Of a stretch of DNA of 64,000 bases, positions 8,352 through 16,780 are shown piece after piece. The notes beneath the pieces were generated by a model. It saw only the letters and a program-made list of their open reading frames with translations, was not told the DNA's origin and did not search any database. Numbering within the stretch: the stretch's first letter is position 1; the number at the start of each line of letters is the position of its first letter. The stretch is from contig NZ_KB849212.1 in NCBI RefSeq assembly GCF_000368025.1, positions 942,365-1,006,364 on the forward strand, given 5' to 3'. This DNA is from Acinetobacter parvus DSM 16617 = CIP 108168 (GTDB lineage Bacteria; Pseudomonadota; Gammaproteobacteria; Pseudomonadales; Moraxellaceae). A program made the translations under genes and the position numbers.

Positions 8352-8867
8352 ATGAAAACAACATTAGGTTTTACCTTAACCGAAATGGTGGTGACCACGA
8401 CTATTTTGTCCATAATAGTCGCTTTCGCAATTCCAGCATTTCATCATTTACTGGCTTCCTGGGAGTCAAACCAGACCATTAGAATACTCACAATGAACAT
8501 ACAAAAAGCAAAGATTGATGCACAAATTTACCATAAAAACGTGATCATTTGCCCAAGTCAGGATTTAGAGAGTTGCCATAATGACTGGAACAAGGGTTTT
8601 ATTAGCTTTATAGATAGCAATAAGAATAGACAACGTGACAATGACGAAACCTTGTTATTTGCCAGCACACTTAATCATAAATATGGTTCACTAAGCTATA
8701 GAGGCTTTGGCTCTTCCCCACGATACATTATCTTCCAGCAGGAAAATGGCTTGCCTTTCGCTTCAAATGGTAGCTTTATCTATTGTTCCAATTCACTGGA
8801 TTATCACTCAAAACTGGTCATTGGTCGTATGGGGCATCCACGATTTGAGAAAACACCCACCTGCTAA
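8352..8867 (+). CDS. fimT: FimT/GspH-type minor (pseudo)pilin
   Basis: The 171-residue protein has a class III prepilin leader: a short basic stretch MKTTLG, cleavage before F7, and FTLTEMVVTTTILSIIVAFA with the conserved Glu at mature position 5 and a long hydrophobic helix. The C-terminal globular part has GFISFIDSNKNRQRDNDE and paired cysteines, as in the FimT/GspH family. These minor pilins prime type IV pilus assembly and help in DNA uptake. No other pilus gene is adjacent, so it is an orphan locus. No clear Shine-Dalgarno is visible. Upstream is a 330-bp AT-rich gap holding the divergent ompA promoter. Confidence 0.8.
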   Translation: MKTTLGFTLTEMVVTTTILSIIVAFAIPAFHHLLASWESNQTIRILTMNIQKAKIDAQIYHKNVIICPSQDLESCHNDWNKGFISFIDSNKNRQRDNDETLLFASTLNHKYGSLSYRGFGSSPRYIIFQQENGLPFASNGSFIYCSNSLDYHSKLVIGRMGHPRFEKTPTC

Positions 8868-8978
8868 AAACTCTTCAGTCTAGGCAAGGCGACATAAAAC
8901 ACTTTATTCACTGTTTTTTTTTACTATACTGCATAGGTTTTGAACATTCTCTGCAAATTATAAGTCTGGAGACACACA

Positions 8979-10154
8979 ATGACTGACATCGTAATTGTCA
9001 ATGGCGCCCGTACGGCAATGGGCGGCTTCCAAGGTGCATTATCGAGTGCAACTGCACCAGAACTGGGTGCAATCACAATTAAAGAAGCAATTGCCCGTGC
9101 TGGTCTACAGCCAACTGATGTAGAAGAAGTCATCATGGGTTGTGTGTTACCAGCAGGCTTAAAGCAAGGCCCTGCCCGTCAGGCAATGCGTAAGGCTGGT
9201 TTACCTGACTCAACAGGCGCAGTGACAATTAACAAGCTGTGTGGCTCTGGCATGAAAGCGGTTATGCAGGCAGCTGACATGATCAAGGCAGGCAGTGCTG
9301 AAATTGTGGTTGCAGGCGGTATGGAATCCATGACCAATGCACCTTATGTATTGCCCAAAGCACGTGCAGGCTACCGTATGGGTCATGGGGAAATTAAGGA
9401 CCATATGTTCCTTGATGGTCTTGAAGATGCTGAAACTGGTCGCTTAATGGGTTCATTTGCCCAGGACATGGCAAATACACGTGGTTATACCCGTGAGCAA
9501 ATGGATGACTTTGCCATTCGTTCTTTACAACGTGCCCAAAAAGCGATTACTGAAGGTTATTTCAAGGATGAAATCGTTGCTGTAACCGTCTCAAGCCGTA
9601 AAGGTGATGTGGTTGTTGATCAGGATGAGCAACCTTTAAATGCCAAGCTGGATAAAATCCCAAGCTTAAAACCAGCTTTTGCCAAAGACGGTACCATTAC
9701 TGCGGCGAATGCCAGCTCAATTTCTGACGGCGCGTCTGCACTTGTACTTACCAACAGTGATGTGGCTGCTCAACGTGGCTTACAACCTTTGGCAAAAATC
9801 GTTGCAACCGCATCAAATTCCCAGCATCCATCTGAATTTACCATTGCGCCTGTAGGTGCAATTCAGAAAGTGTTGAACAAGGCGGGCTGGGATGCGCAAG
9901 ACGTTGACCTTTGGGAAATCAACGAAGCATTTGCCATGGTGACCATGTGTCCAATTGATGACTTCAAATTAGATGCAGAAAAAGTCAATATCAATGGTGG
10001 TGCCTGTGCTCTTGGACACCCAGTTGGTTCTACCGGTTCGCGTATCATTTTGACCCTGATTCATGCACTTAAACGTACGGGTGGCAAGAAAGGTGTTGCG
10101 GCACTGTGTATCGGCGGTGGTGAGGCGACTGCTGTTGCGATTGAATTGATCTAA
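8979..10154 (+). CDS. Acetyl-CoA C-acetyltransferase (thiolase)
   Basis: The 391-residue thiolase has the nucleophile Cys88 (NKLCGSGMKA), the active-site His in GGACALGHPVGSTG and the second Cys in CIGGGEA. Biosynthetic thiolases of this length condense two acetyl-CoA or cleave acetoacetyl-CoA in the cytoplasm. It stands alone, with a terminator right after the stop, and is not in the same operon as the second thiolase at 16.8 kb. The start has GGAG about 9 nt upstream. It could serve ketone-body, amino-acid or short-chain fatty-acid catabolism; the sequence does not decide which. Confidence 0.9.
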   Translation: MTDIVIVNGARTAMGGFQGALSSATAPELGAITIKEAIARAGLQPTDVEEVIMGCVLPAGLKQGPARQAMRKAGLPDSTGAVTINKLCGSGMKAVMQAADMIKAGSAEIVVAGGMESMTNAPYVLPKARAGYRMGHGEIKDHMFLDGLEDAETGRLMGSFAQDMANTRGYTREQMDDFAIRSLQRAQKAITEGYFKDEIVAVTVSSRKGDVVVDQDEQPLNAKLDKIPSLKPAFAKDGTITAANASSISDGASALVLTNSDVAAQRGLQPLAKIVATASNSQHPSEFTIAPVGAIQKVLNKAGWDAQDVDLWEINEAFAMVTMCPIDDFKLDAEKVNINGGACALGHPVGSTGSRIILTLIHALKRTGGKKGVAALCIGGGEATAVAIELI

Positions 10155-10176
10155 ATATCTATCATTCTTTTCTATT

Positions 10177-10208
10177 AAAAATCCTGCTTGATGCAGGATT
10201 TTTTATTT
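10177..10208 (+). terminator. Terminator after the thiolase gene
   Basis: The stem ATCCTGC/GCAGGAT with a 5-nt loop is flanked by an A-run and a T-run. Confidence 0.88.
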
Positions 10209-10291
10209 TCATAATTACAAAAAAATAATGCACCTTATCTAAAAATCCCGATAAGTTATGTTGTGTATAAAAAAACAACAAGGAATTTCCC

Positions 10292-10735
10292 ATGCAACTC
10301 AATCATTATCTCAATTTCAAAGGACAGGCCGAACAGGCATTCATTTTTTACCAGTCTGTGTTTGGCGGTGAATTTTCCATGATTAGTCGCTATGGAGATA
10401 TGCCACCCACTGAGGGAGTCATGCTTTCTGAAGTCGATAAAAGTTTAATCCTGCACGTTTCCTTACCGATCAATGAATTTACGGTTCTGATGGGATCGGA
10501 TGTCAACGATCAGTTTTGTGCAGCAAATAGTGTGTTTACACTGGGAAATAACCATTATATTTCGATTAATCTTGAATATGATGAAACGGAAGCACGACGT
10601 TTATTTAACCAGCTTTCAGTACATGGTCATATTGAAATGCAACTGGAGAAAACTTTCTGGGGTGCACTCTACGGTGCATTTACCGATCAGTTCGGGATAA
10701 AATGGATGGTCAATTGTCAGCTTGAGAGCATATAA
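10292..10735 (+). CDS. VOC-family protein, PhnB/YjdN-like
   Basis: The 147-residue protein starts with the PhnB-type signature MQLNHYLNFKGQAEQAFIFY, then QSVFGGEF, and ends with WGALYGAFTDQFGIKWMVNC, also typical. PhnB-like proteins share the glyoxalase/bleomycin-resistance fold, but most have no known substrate. The gene has AAGGA 9 nt upstream and is transcribed alone, convergent with the cysI-DUF934 pair. Confidence 0.85.
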   Translation: MQLNHYLNFKGQAEQAFIFYQSVFGGEFSMISRYGDMPPTEGVMLSEVDKSLILHVSLPINEFTVLMGSDVNDQFCAANSVFTLGNNHYISINLEYDETEARRLFNQLSVHGHIEMQLEKTFWGALYGAFTDQFGIKWMVNCQLESI

Positions 10736-10806
10736 ATAACAGAATAAAGACTTCATCTAAATAATTTTTTGATGAAGTTCTAAGCATCAATATTTGCATA
10801 TAATAA

Positions 10807-10832
10807 AAAAGCTGAACCGTAGTTCAGCTTTT
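10807..10832. terminator. Bidirectional terminator between the VOC gene and the DUF934 gene
   Basis: An 11-bp stem (AAAAGCTGAAC/GTTCAGCTTTT) has a CGTA loop and lies between two convergent genes. Confidence 0.85.
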
Positions 10833-10845
10833 GCTTTGAGGATAC

Positions 10846-11331
10846 TTACGCACCTGTTTGATAACTGGCCTGTGGCACTGCGGTTGAAGCCTGATAAGGG
10901 TGAGTAAAATCCTGAAGTCCAGCAGCCGCTTCGTGAATGTCCTTGCCCTCTTTGACAACAAAGGTATCAAAGCCAGAACGTTTCAAATAATTTAAAACAT
11001 CCTTAAACACATCACCTACTGCACGTAATTCACCCTGATAGCCCTGACGGCGTAATAACGCAGCAAAGGAGTAGCCCCGACCATCACCAAAACCAGCAAA
11101 CTCGATAAAAATTGCATCTAGTTCATTTAATGGAAATTGATGGGTTTCAGGTGAATCATTGACCGTGATATATAAAGCCTTTTTACCTTGTACCTGTGTC
11201 AACTGATCAAGTTGTGCAGTGGTCAGCACTACATCACCTTGCGGAATCAGACCATCTTCAGCAATCACTTGATAGCTATTGTCTGCAATCGTGCCATCTT
11301 TAGAAAGCACTTGTAGCGATGTATTAAGCAT
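10846..11331 (-). CDS. DUF934 protein, sulfite-reductase accessory
   Basis: The 161-residue protein matches DUF934, a small family nearly always encoded next to CysI-type reductases in gammaproteobacteria. Visible blocks are LDAIFIEFAGFGDGRGYSFA and LLRRQGYQGELRAVGDVFKD, followed by LNYLKRSGFDTFVV. Its start codon lies inside the end of cysI (8-nt overlap, ATGCTTAA), so translation is coupled. An in-frame start 102 nt further upstream is possible but would overlap cysI more deeply. Its biochemical role is not established; context points to sulfite reduction or the partner electron supply. It ends at a bidirectional terminator. Confidence 0.85.
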   Translation of the reverse strand: MLNTSLQVLSKDGTIADNSYQVIAEDGLIPQGDVVLTTAQLDQLTQVQGKKALYITVNDSPETHQFPLNELDAIFIEFAGFGDGRGYSFAALLRRQGYQGELRAVGDVFKDVLNYLKRSGFDTFVVKEGKDIHEAAAGLQDFTHPYQASTAVPQASYQTGA

Positions 11332-12967
11332 AAGCACGCTCCTTAAATGGCTGGATGCCAACACGGCGGTAAGTGTCGATGAAACGCTCACCCTCTGTAC
11401 GCAAGTCAAGATAGGTATTGAGGATTTCTTCAATCACATCAGGAACGGCATCCGCAGCAAACGATGGCCCCAGAATGTCCCCCAACGACGCATCGTGATC
11501 AGCATGACCACCTAAAGTGATTTGATAGAACTCAGCACCTTTCTTATCGACTCCCAAAATACCGATGTTACCAACATGGTGATGACCACAGGCATTCATA
11601 CAGCCTGAGATATTCAGATCAAGTTCACCCAAATTATAAATGGTATCTAAATCTTCAAAACGACGGCTTATCGCTTCTGAAATTGGAATGGATTTCGCAT
11701 TGGCCAATGAACAGAAATCACCACCTGGGCAGCAAATAATATCGGTAATAAAGCCGATATGCGCGCGTGCCATGTTGTGATGTTCAAGCGTTTGCCACAA
11801 TTCAAACAGGTCTTTTTGTGGTACATCCACGAGTGAAATATTTTGTTCATGTGTAGTACGGAACTCACCAAAAGTGTACTTATCCGCTAAGTCTGCGATT
11901 AAGTTCATTTCTTCAGAAGTCACATCACCAGGGGCAACGCCTGCACGTTTTAGTGAAATCGTGACGATACGATAGCCTTTGACTTTATGTGCATTGGTGT
12001 TGACGTTAAACCATTGCTTAAATTTTGGATGTTCAGCAAACAGTGCTGAAAAATCCTGATCTTCTAAATCTTGATAATCAAATGGAGTGAATTCTGCATC
12101 TAATTTTTTCAAGATCTCAGGCTGAATCTTCAATGCTTCACGGGTGTGCTCAAATTCAGCCTCAACTTTTTCTGCGAACACTGCTGGTGTGAGTGCTTTC
12201 ACGAGAATCTTAATACGTGCCTTGTATTTGTTGTCTCGACGGCCATGCAGGTTATAGACACGCAAGGTCGCTTCAAGATAGGCAATCAAGTCTTCACGTG
12301 GTAAGAACTCACGGATTACGCTACCAATGATTGGGGTACGGCCCAAGCCACCACCAACCATGATTTTATAGCCCATTTCGCCCGCTTCATTGCGAACGAT
12401 ATAAACACCAATATCGTGGAAAGCAGTTGCGGCACGGTCTTTTTCTTCCAGAGCAGACACGGCGATCTTGAACTTACGTGGCAAGAACGCAAATTCAGGA
12501 TGAAAAGTACTCCACTGACGAATTAATTCACACGTTGGACGTGGATCTGCAATTTCACCTGCAACCACGCCTGCAAACTGATCAGTGGTGGTATTACGAA
12601 TACAGTTACCTGAGGTTTGTACTGCATGCATTTGTACTGTTGCTAGCTCTGCCAGAATATCAGGTACATTTTCTAAAGCAGGCCAGTTCAACTGAATATT
12701 TTGACGAGTTGAAACGTGGGCATAACCACGATCATATTCAGTCGCGATTTCAGCAATTTTTCTGAGTTGTTTAGTATTCATCAAGCCATACGGCACAGCG
12801 ATACGGAGCATAGGTGCATAACGTTGCACGTACAGACCATTTTGCAAACGTAATGGACGATATTCGTCTTCGGTCAATTTTCCTGCTAAATAGCGTTCTG
12901 TTTGATCGCGGAACTGAGCAACACGTTGGTTAATCAGTTGTTGATCGAAATCCGTATATAAATACAT
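11324..12967 (-). CDS. cysI: Sulfite reductase hemoprotein (CysI, nitrite/sulfite reductase family)
   Basis: The 547-residue protein has the two nitrite/sulfite reductase half-domains. It carries the siroheme/4Fe-4S cysteines in CCPGGDFC and SGCMNACGHHHVGNIGILG, giving the C-x5-C and C-x3-C pattern, and the substrate-side basic residues in VSTRQNIQLNW and FRTTHEQNISLVD. It reduces sulfite to sulfide for cysteine synthesis in the cytoplasm. The DUF934 gene overlaps its 3' end. A 420-bp non-coding region precedes it, with a terminator-like hairpin about 125 nt upstream and alternative pairings further upstream. The electron donor gene is not adjacent. Confidence 0.92.
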   Translation of the reverse strand: MYLYTDFDQQLINQRVAQFRDQTERYLAGKLTEDEYRPLRLQNGLYVQRYAPMLRIAVPYGLMNTKQLRKIAEIATEYDRGYAHVSTRQNIQLNWPALENVPDILAELATVQMHAVQTSGNCIRNTTTDQFAGVVAGEIADPRPTCELIRQWSTFHPEFAFLPRKFKIAVSALEEKDRAATAFHDIGVYIVRNEAGEMGYKIMVGGGLGRTPIIGSVIREFLPREDLIAYLEATLRVYNLHGRRDNKYKARIKILVKALTPAVFAEKVEAEFEHTREALKIQPEILKKLDAEFTPFDYQDLEDQDFSALFAEHPKFKQWFNVNTNAHKVKGYRIVTISLKRAGVAPGDVTSEEMNLIADLADKYTFGEFRTTHEQNISLVDVPQKDLFELWQTLEHHNMARAHIGFITDIICCPGGDFCSLANAKSIPISEAISRRFEDLDTIYNLGELDLNISGCMNACGHHHVGNIGILGVDKKGAEFYQITLGGHADHDASLGDILGPSFAADAVPDVIEEILNTYLDLRTEGERFIDTYRRVGIQPFKERAYA

Positions 12968-13092
12968 GGCGTATGGCTAGTCATTCATTATAAAGGCAAC
13001 TAGCATAGCGAGCTTTTATTCATCAACAAAATGCTTTTTTTGCATATTTAATAACGATTTTATTGATAAGCCTATCTAATTGCCCCAAAAAG

Positions 13093-13119
13093 AAAAAACT
13101 CAGACGAATCTGAGCTTTT
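13093..13119 (-). terminator. Terminator-like hairpin upstream of cysI
   Basis: The stem CTCAGA/TCTGAG with a 4-nt loop is followed on the minus strand by TTTTTT. It could end the transcript of the racemase-like gene at 13.4-14.5 kb, or act as an attenuator in the cysI leader. Confidence 0.7.
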
Positions 13120-13162
13120 ACAATCATTTTCTAAATGAAATTAGTTCTTATCTGGCAATGCA

Positions 13163-13206
13163 TAAGCTACAAGAGACCAGCTACCACAACAAAATAAGGT
13201 AGCTTA
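13163..13206 (-). promoter_or_regulatory. Mutually exclusive hairpins in the cysI leader region
   Basis: On the minus strand the block TAAGCTACC (13198-13206) can pair with GGTAGCT (13179-13185) or with GTAGCTTA (13163-13170), but not both at once. It lies about 45 nt before the terminator-like hairpin at 13093-13119. This is the layout of an attenuator or riboswitch platform, though it could be chance. Confidence 0.35.
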
Positions 13207-13224
13207 ACTAGAGCAGAATATCAC

Positions 13225-13254
13225 TTATAAATAAGCTTTTAGTTGTTCAAACAC
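13225..13254 (-). CDS. Possible 9-codon leader peptide ahead of cysI
   Basis: A GTG-started ORF encodes MFEQLKAYL and stops with TAA. AGAGG lies 9 nt before the GTG. It sits just upstream of the alternative hairpins, as a leader peptide would. It contains no Cys or Met codons, so classical amino-acid attenuation by those residues is not supported. This is weak evidence only. Confidence 0.2.
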   Translation of the reverse strand: MFEQLKAYL

Positions 13255-13389
13255 GTAGGACCACCTCTCTTTTATGCTTTTGTATATAAAAGGTTACGCC
13301 CATTTTTAATTGATTAATTTATTCAAAATGTTAATCACTTGATTAAATGTGCAATATTTCACCAAGTTGTGATTGTATGCACATTTTTT

Positions 13390-14508
13390 CTACCATTTTC
13401 CTTGACCTAATCCCTGTCCGATAAATTGATAACGCATTTGAGAACGTGAAAATTTGATTGGGCATGCTAATTGAGGCTCAGTTTGATCTGTATTTTCAGA
13501 TAAAGGCACATCGACCACCCAACCACGTTGTTTTGCAATCGGTGAAGTCAAAGCTTCATCCAAGCTCAACACTGGCTCAACACAAATATCTAATTGCGAA
13601 AAAATTGATTGCCACTCAGCAAAATCTTTGGAGCTAAACTTTTCCTTTAAGGCTTTTTTAATCGCTTGACGGTCTTCAGGGTCAAAAGAACTACCTTTTG
13701 CCATCAATATAGGTAAATCTAATGCAGCAGCTAACCCAGTCATAAACTGTGGTTCTAAACTTCCTACAGAGAAATAACGACCATCTTTGGTTTCATAATA
13801 GTCATAGAAAATAGCACCATTCAGCATCCCTTGCTCAGGACCTTGCGGTGTCTGACCAGCCAAACTTGCTGAGGCGGCCATACTATTTAAACTAACCACA
13901 CAGTCCGTCATAGAAATATCTATGTATTGCCCCATGCCACTGCGCTGACGTTCGACCACAGCTGCGAGAATACCAATCACCGCATGCAGTGAACCACCCG
14001 CAACATCGGCAATCTGGATGCCCAATGGCGGTGGGCCACCATCCTGACGACCACTATGACCAGAAACACCTGCCAGTGCCAGATAGTTAATGTCATGCCC
14101 TGCACGGTCTTTATAAGTACCTGTTTGACCGTAGCCTGTAATTGAACAGTAGATTAAACGTGGATTGATCTCTGCCAGGGTTTCATAGTCCAAGCCCAAA
14201 CGGCGCATCACATCTGGACGGAACTGTTCCAGCAGGATGTCAAACTCGGAAATCTTGTTCCTGATCATTTCAATATTGGCTGCTTCTTTTAAATCGAGTG
14301 CAATCGACTGCTTGTTACGGTTTAAATAACTATGCGCTGTCGCCTGTCCATTGGCATAGGGTGGCATGATTCGAACCAAATCTGGACGACTCGGAGATTC
14401 TACATGGATCACTTCTGCACCCATGTCGGCAAGGTACATGCTGGCAAATGGTCCAGGCAATAACGTTGAAAAATCCAGAACTTTCAATCCCTTTAAAGCG
14501 GTTGGCAT
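13390..14508 (-). CDS. CaiB/BaiF family protein, alpha-methylacyl-CoA racemase-like
   Basis: The 372-residue class III CoA-transferase-fold protein has the N-terminal VLDFSTLLPGPFASMYLADM and GAEVIHVE. Blocks typical of alpha-methylacyl-CoA racemase (AMACR) follow: YGQTGTYKDRAGHDINYLAL, then IQIADVAGGSLHAVIGILAA and YYETKDGRYFSVGSLEPQFM. AMACR enzymes invert the 2-methyl group of branched acyl-CoAs so that beta-oxidation can proceed. The gene is monocistronic, and the AraC regulator at 15 kb is divergent from it across a MITE-like element. A true CoA-transferase role cannot be excluded. Confidence 0.8.
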   Translation of the reverse strand: MPTALKGLKVLDFSTLLPGPFASMYLADMGAEVIHVESPSRPDLVRIMPPYANGQATAHSYLNRNKQSIALDLKEAANIEMIRNKISEFDILLEQFRPDVMRRLGLDYETLAEINPRLIYCSITGYGQTGTYKDRAGHDINYLALAGVSGHSGRQDGGPPPLGIQIADVAGGSLHAVIGILAAVVERQRSGMGQYIDISMTDCVVSLNSMAASASLAGQTPQGPEQGMLNGAIFYDYYETKDGRYFSVGSLEPQFMTGLAAALDLPILMAKGSSFDPEDRQAIKKALKEKFSSKDFAEWQSIFSQLDICVEPVLSLDEALTSPIAKQRGWVVDVPLSENTDQTEPQLACPIKFSRSQMRYQFIGQGLGQGKW

Positions 14509-14656
14509 AATAATTTTTACTCAGTTTGTTTAAATTTTCTTTTATACTAGGTTTGGATAAACACAAAAACAATGTCATGTTCAGCCATTTACCTTGATCG
14601 TTTCGGCAATTTAACATGTACTGAATGAGCAATTATTTTTCTTGTCAATTGCCATA

Positions 14657-14922
14657 GGGCTTGTTAATTGACCAGATATATATTGCGTTGTTGACAAAAA
14701 TTTTATCAGACGAGGCATGAAACGAAAGGAATGACAATTCATTTCCGAGTTTCATAACGAAGTATGAGGAAATTTTGGTCACAACCCTACGGGACAAAGA
14801 CATTTTTTGATGCTACTGCGTTATGTCTTGTTCATTTAGAGGCACTAAATCTCACAAGCCATGCCTTGTATCATCTAAAAAATGTCTATTGTCGCAACTA
14901 TATCTGATCAACTAACAAGCCC
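14657..14922. repeat. 266-bp MITE-like palindromic element
   Basis: The ends form a 24-bp inverted repeat with 22 matches, beginning GGGCTTGTTA at 14657 and ending with its complement at 14922. The symmetry continues inward: GACAAAAATTTTATC near 14693 resembles the inverted GACATTTTTTAGATGATAC copy near 14868-14886. A second nested pair is TAACGAAGTA (14756) and TACTGCGTTA (14814). It encodes no transposase. No target duplication is evident. It lies between the racemase-like gene and the AraC regulator and must form part of their shared upstream region. Confidence 0.6.
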
Positions 14923-14985
14923 TTTTATTTTAGACGGTTATTTAGGTCAATTATCGTGAATAGTAAAGAAACTGAAGGATTCAAT

Positions 14986-15999
14986 ATGAGCCGTGATACG
15001 ATCAGCATCCACTTCGTGAATGCGGCTTTAACAGGTGTCAAACGCCTAGGCATGGACGTTGAAACATTACTTTCACATGTCGGTATAGAAGCAGAATTGC
15101 TGCGCCAACCCAAGGCCCGAATCTCCCCAGAGCAATACACCCGTTTCGTTAAAATGTTGTGGATGGTGACGCAGGACGAGCATGTGGGCTTTGATGTCCA
15201 GCCACGCCGTCTGGGTACGTTTGCTATCATGTGCCAATTGATCATACATTCGAAAACACTTGGACAGGCACTCGAACTCTCATCTCAATTCTATAAATTG
15301 TTTGGTGATGAATGGTCGGTGAGTCTGGAACGTGACAAGCATGAAGCACGTTTAGTGCCGCATATTCCCAAAGCTCTGGATCCCGATCACTTCATTACTG
15401 AAAGCATGCTGATGATCTGGCATGGTCTGGCTTCATGGCTAATTGAACGTCGCTTACCTTTGGAGCGCGTCCATTTTGGTTATGAACGCCCTAACCACGC
15501 CGATGAATATGATGCGCTATTTTTTGCGCCTGTGATGCAATTCGATGCACCACGTACGGAAATCACATTTGCTGCGGACTATCTTGATCTTCCGATCCGT
15601 CAAGATGAAAAGACCTTAGAGGAATTTTTAAAAGCTGCACCAGCGCAACTGCTGGTAAAATTCAAGAACACCAACTCGCTCACATCGCGCATTCGTGATG
15701 TGTTAAAAAGTCAGATCGGTGAGGAAATGCCGACACTGAATAATGTGGCCTCCATGCTGTATCTTTCTCCGCAAACTTTGCGTCGTCGTTTGGCTGCGGA
15801 AGGCAAGAGCTATCAAGGTGTCAAAGATGCGCTGCGCCGTGATGCCGCCATTCATTTATTGTTAACGCCAAACCTTACCCTTGAGGATGTCGCCCAACAG
15901 GTCGGCTTTAGCGAAACTAGTACTTTTCACCGTGCCTTTAAAAAGTGGACGGGTGTTACCCCAGGGTTGTATCGTCAGTTACACGGACAGCATTTATAA
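14986..15999 (+). CDS. AraC-family transcriptional regulator
   Basis: The 337-residue regulator has an N-terminal arabinose-binding-like domain (PF12625 type, e.g. RLGTFAIMCQLIIHSKTLGQ) and a C-terminal AraC double HTH. The HTH region includes VASMLYLSPQTLRRRLAAEG and LEDVAQQVGFSETSTFHRAF, then KKWTGVTPGLYR. This architecture is shared with OruR/MmsR-like regulators of catabolic genes. I place the start at the ATG at 14986, which has AAGGA 7 nt upstream; a GTG at 14956 lacks one. It is divergent from the racemase-like gene and upstream of the thiolase-fadB pair, both plausible targets. Confidence 0.88.
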   Translation: MSRDTISIHFVNAALTGVKRLGMDVETLLSHVGIEAELLRQPKARISPEQYTRFVKMLWMVTQDEHVGFDVQPRRLGTFAIMCQLIIHSKTLGQALELSSQFYKLFGDEWSVSLERDKHEARLVPHIPKALDPDHFITESMLMIWHGLASWLIERRLPLERVHFGYERPNHADEYDALFFAPVMQFDAPRTEITFAADYLDLPIRQDEKTLEEFLKAAPAQLLVKFKNTNSLTSRIRDVLKSQIGEEMPTLNNVASMLYLSPQTLRRRLAAEGKSYQGVKDALRRDAAIHLLLTPNLTLEDVAQQVGFSETSTFHRAFKKWTGVTPGLYRQLHGQHL

Positions 16000-16010
16000 A
16001 TCAATGTCTA

Positions 16011-16042
16011 TAGATAGTCTGAAAGCTCAGACTATCTATTTT
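16011..16042. terminator. Terminator after the AraC gene
   Basis: A perfect 12-bp stem (TAGATAGTCTGA and its complement) with an AAGC loop is followed by TTTTA. Confidence 0.85.
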
Positions 16043-16059
16043 AATGTGTCAACAAATTA

Positions 16060-16603
16060 TCATTGCTCTGCCTTAACTTGCTTTAGGAAAGCTTCAGTTT
16101 GTCTAGGCGAAGTCAGGCGAATAAATTGAATATGCTGATAGGCTGGGTTTTGCATGAGGTCGAAATATTTCTTACGGTTTTTTAGGATAGCATTTGATTA
16201 ACCAGACAAAAATTGATTCCTTAGACAACATCAATTTTAAACTTTCCCGATTATTTGAATTTTCCCACAAATTTTTTCGGCTGATGACACGTCCCCAAGT
16301 GCGTTTAGTCAGACGTTATAGATTGATGTGAAATGGATAATCCAGCCAAATCACGGTATCCCCCTGTTGCATAATCATCGGAACGGTACGGGTATAAAGA
16401 CCATCCAATACCTAACCCGCTGTGGCATGCTTCATCGCTGTTTTTAGTTTGGAGAATAAGGCTTCATTTGATGATTCCTGCCAATCATCCAGCCAGAGTA
16501 AATCATCCAGTTCGATATAGTGTAATTGTCGTTTTTGTGCCAGTTTTCGGGCAAGTGTAGACTTACCACAGCCTGTAGTGCCAATAATATTAATGAATTT
16601 CAT
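16060..16603 (-). pseudogene. Decayed P-loop nucleotide kinase-like gene
   Basis: The first 63 codons are intact and show a Walker A motif (IIGTTGCGKSTLARKLAQKR) and IELDDLLWLDDWQ, as in adenylate-kinase-like topology modulation proteins. An in-frame TAG follows after KHATAG. Homologous sequence then continues (LDGLYTRTVPMIMQQGDTVI, WLDYPF) to a TAA. A frameshift in an A-run then leads to the terminal part NRKKYFDLMQNPAYQHIQFI, ending at 16060. Two stops and one frameshift make this a clear pseudogene of about 180 codons. Confidence 0.85.
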
Positions 16604-16780
16604 CTGAAATGCTTGCTTCAGTTATGATGGGCCAGTTTACTGATGAAGCCGTTTTTCTGGCAAGTGACCAATTGGCGAAAAACATCAAGCTTGCCAACGT
16701 TTATCATCATTGCACTGCCACTTAAATTGAGTACACTCGAAGCACAATGATTTTAATTTAAGGCAATACAAGGAACAGCT

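Noticed and set aside
14764..14907. A 47-codon ORF (MRKFWSQPYGTKTFF...) inside the MITE-like element
   Set aside because: No ribosome site, and it lies in palindromic non-coding sequence; the symmetry explains the open frame.
16624..16725. A 33-codon plus-strand ORF upstream of the thiolase gene
   Set aside because: No Shine-Dalgarno and no conserved features.
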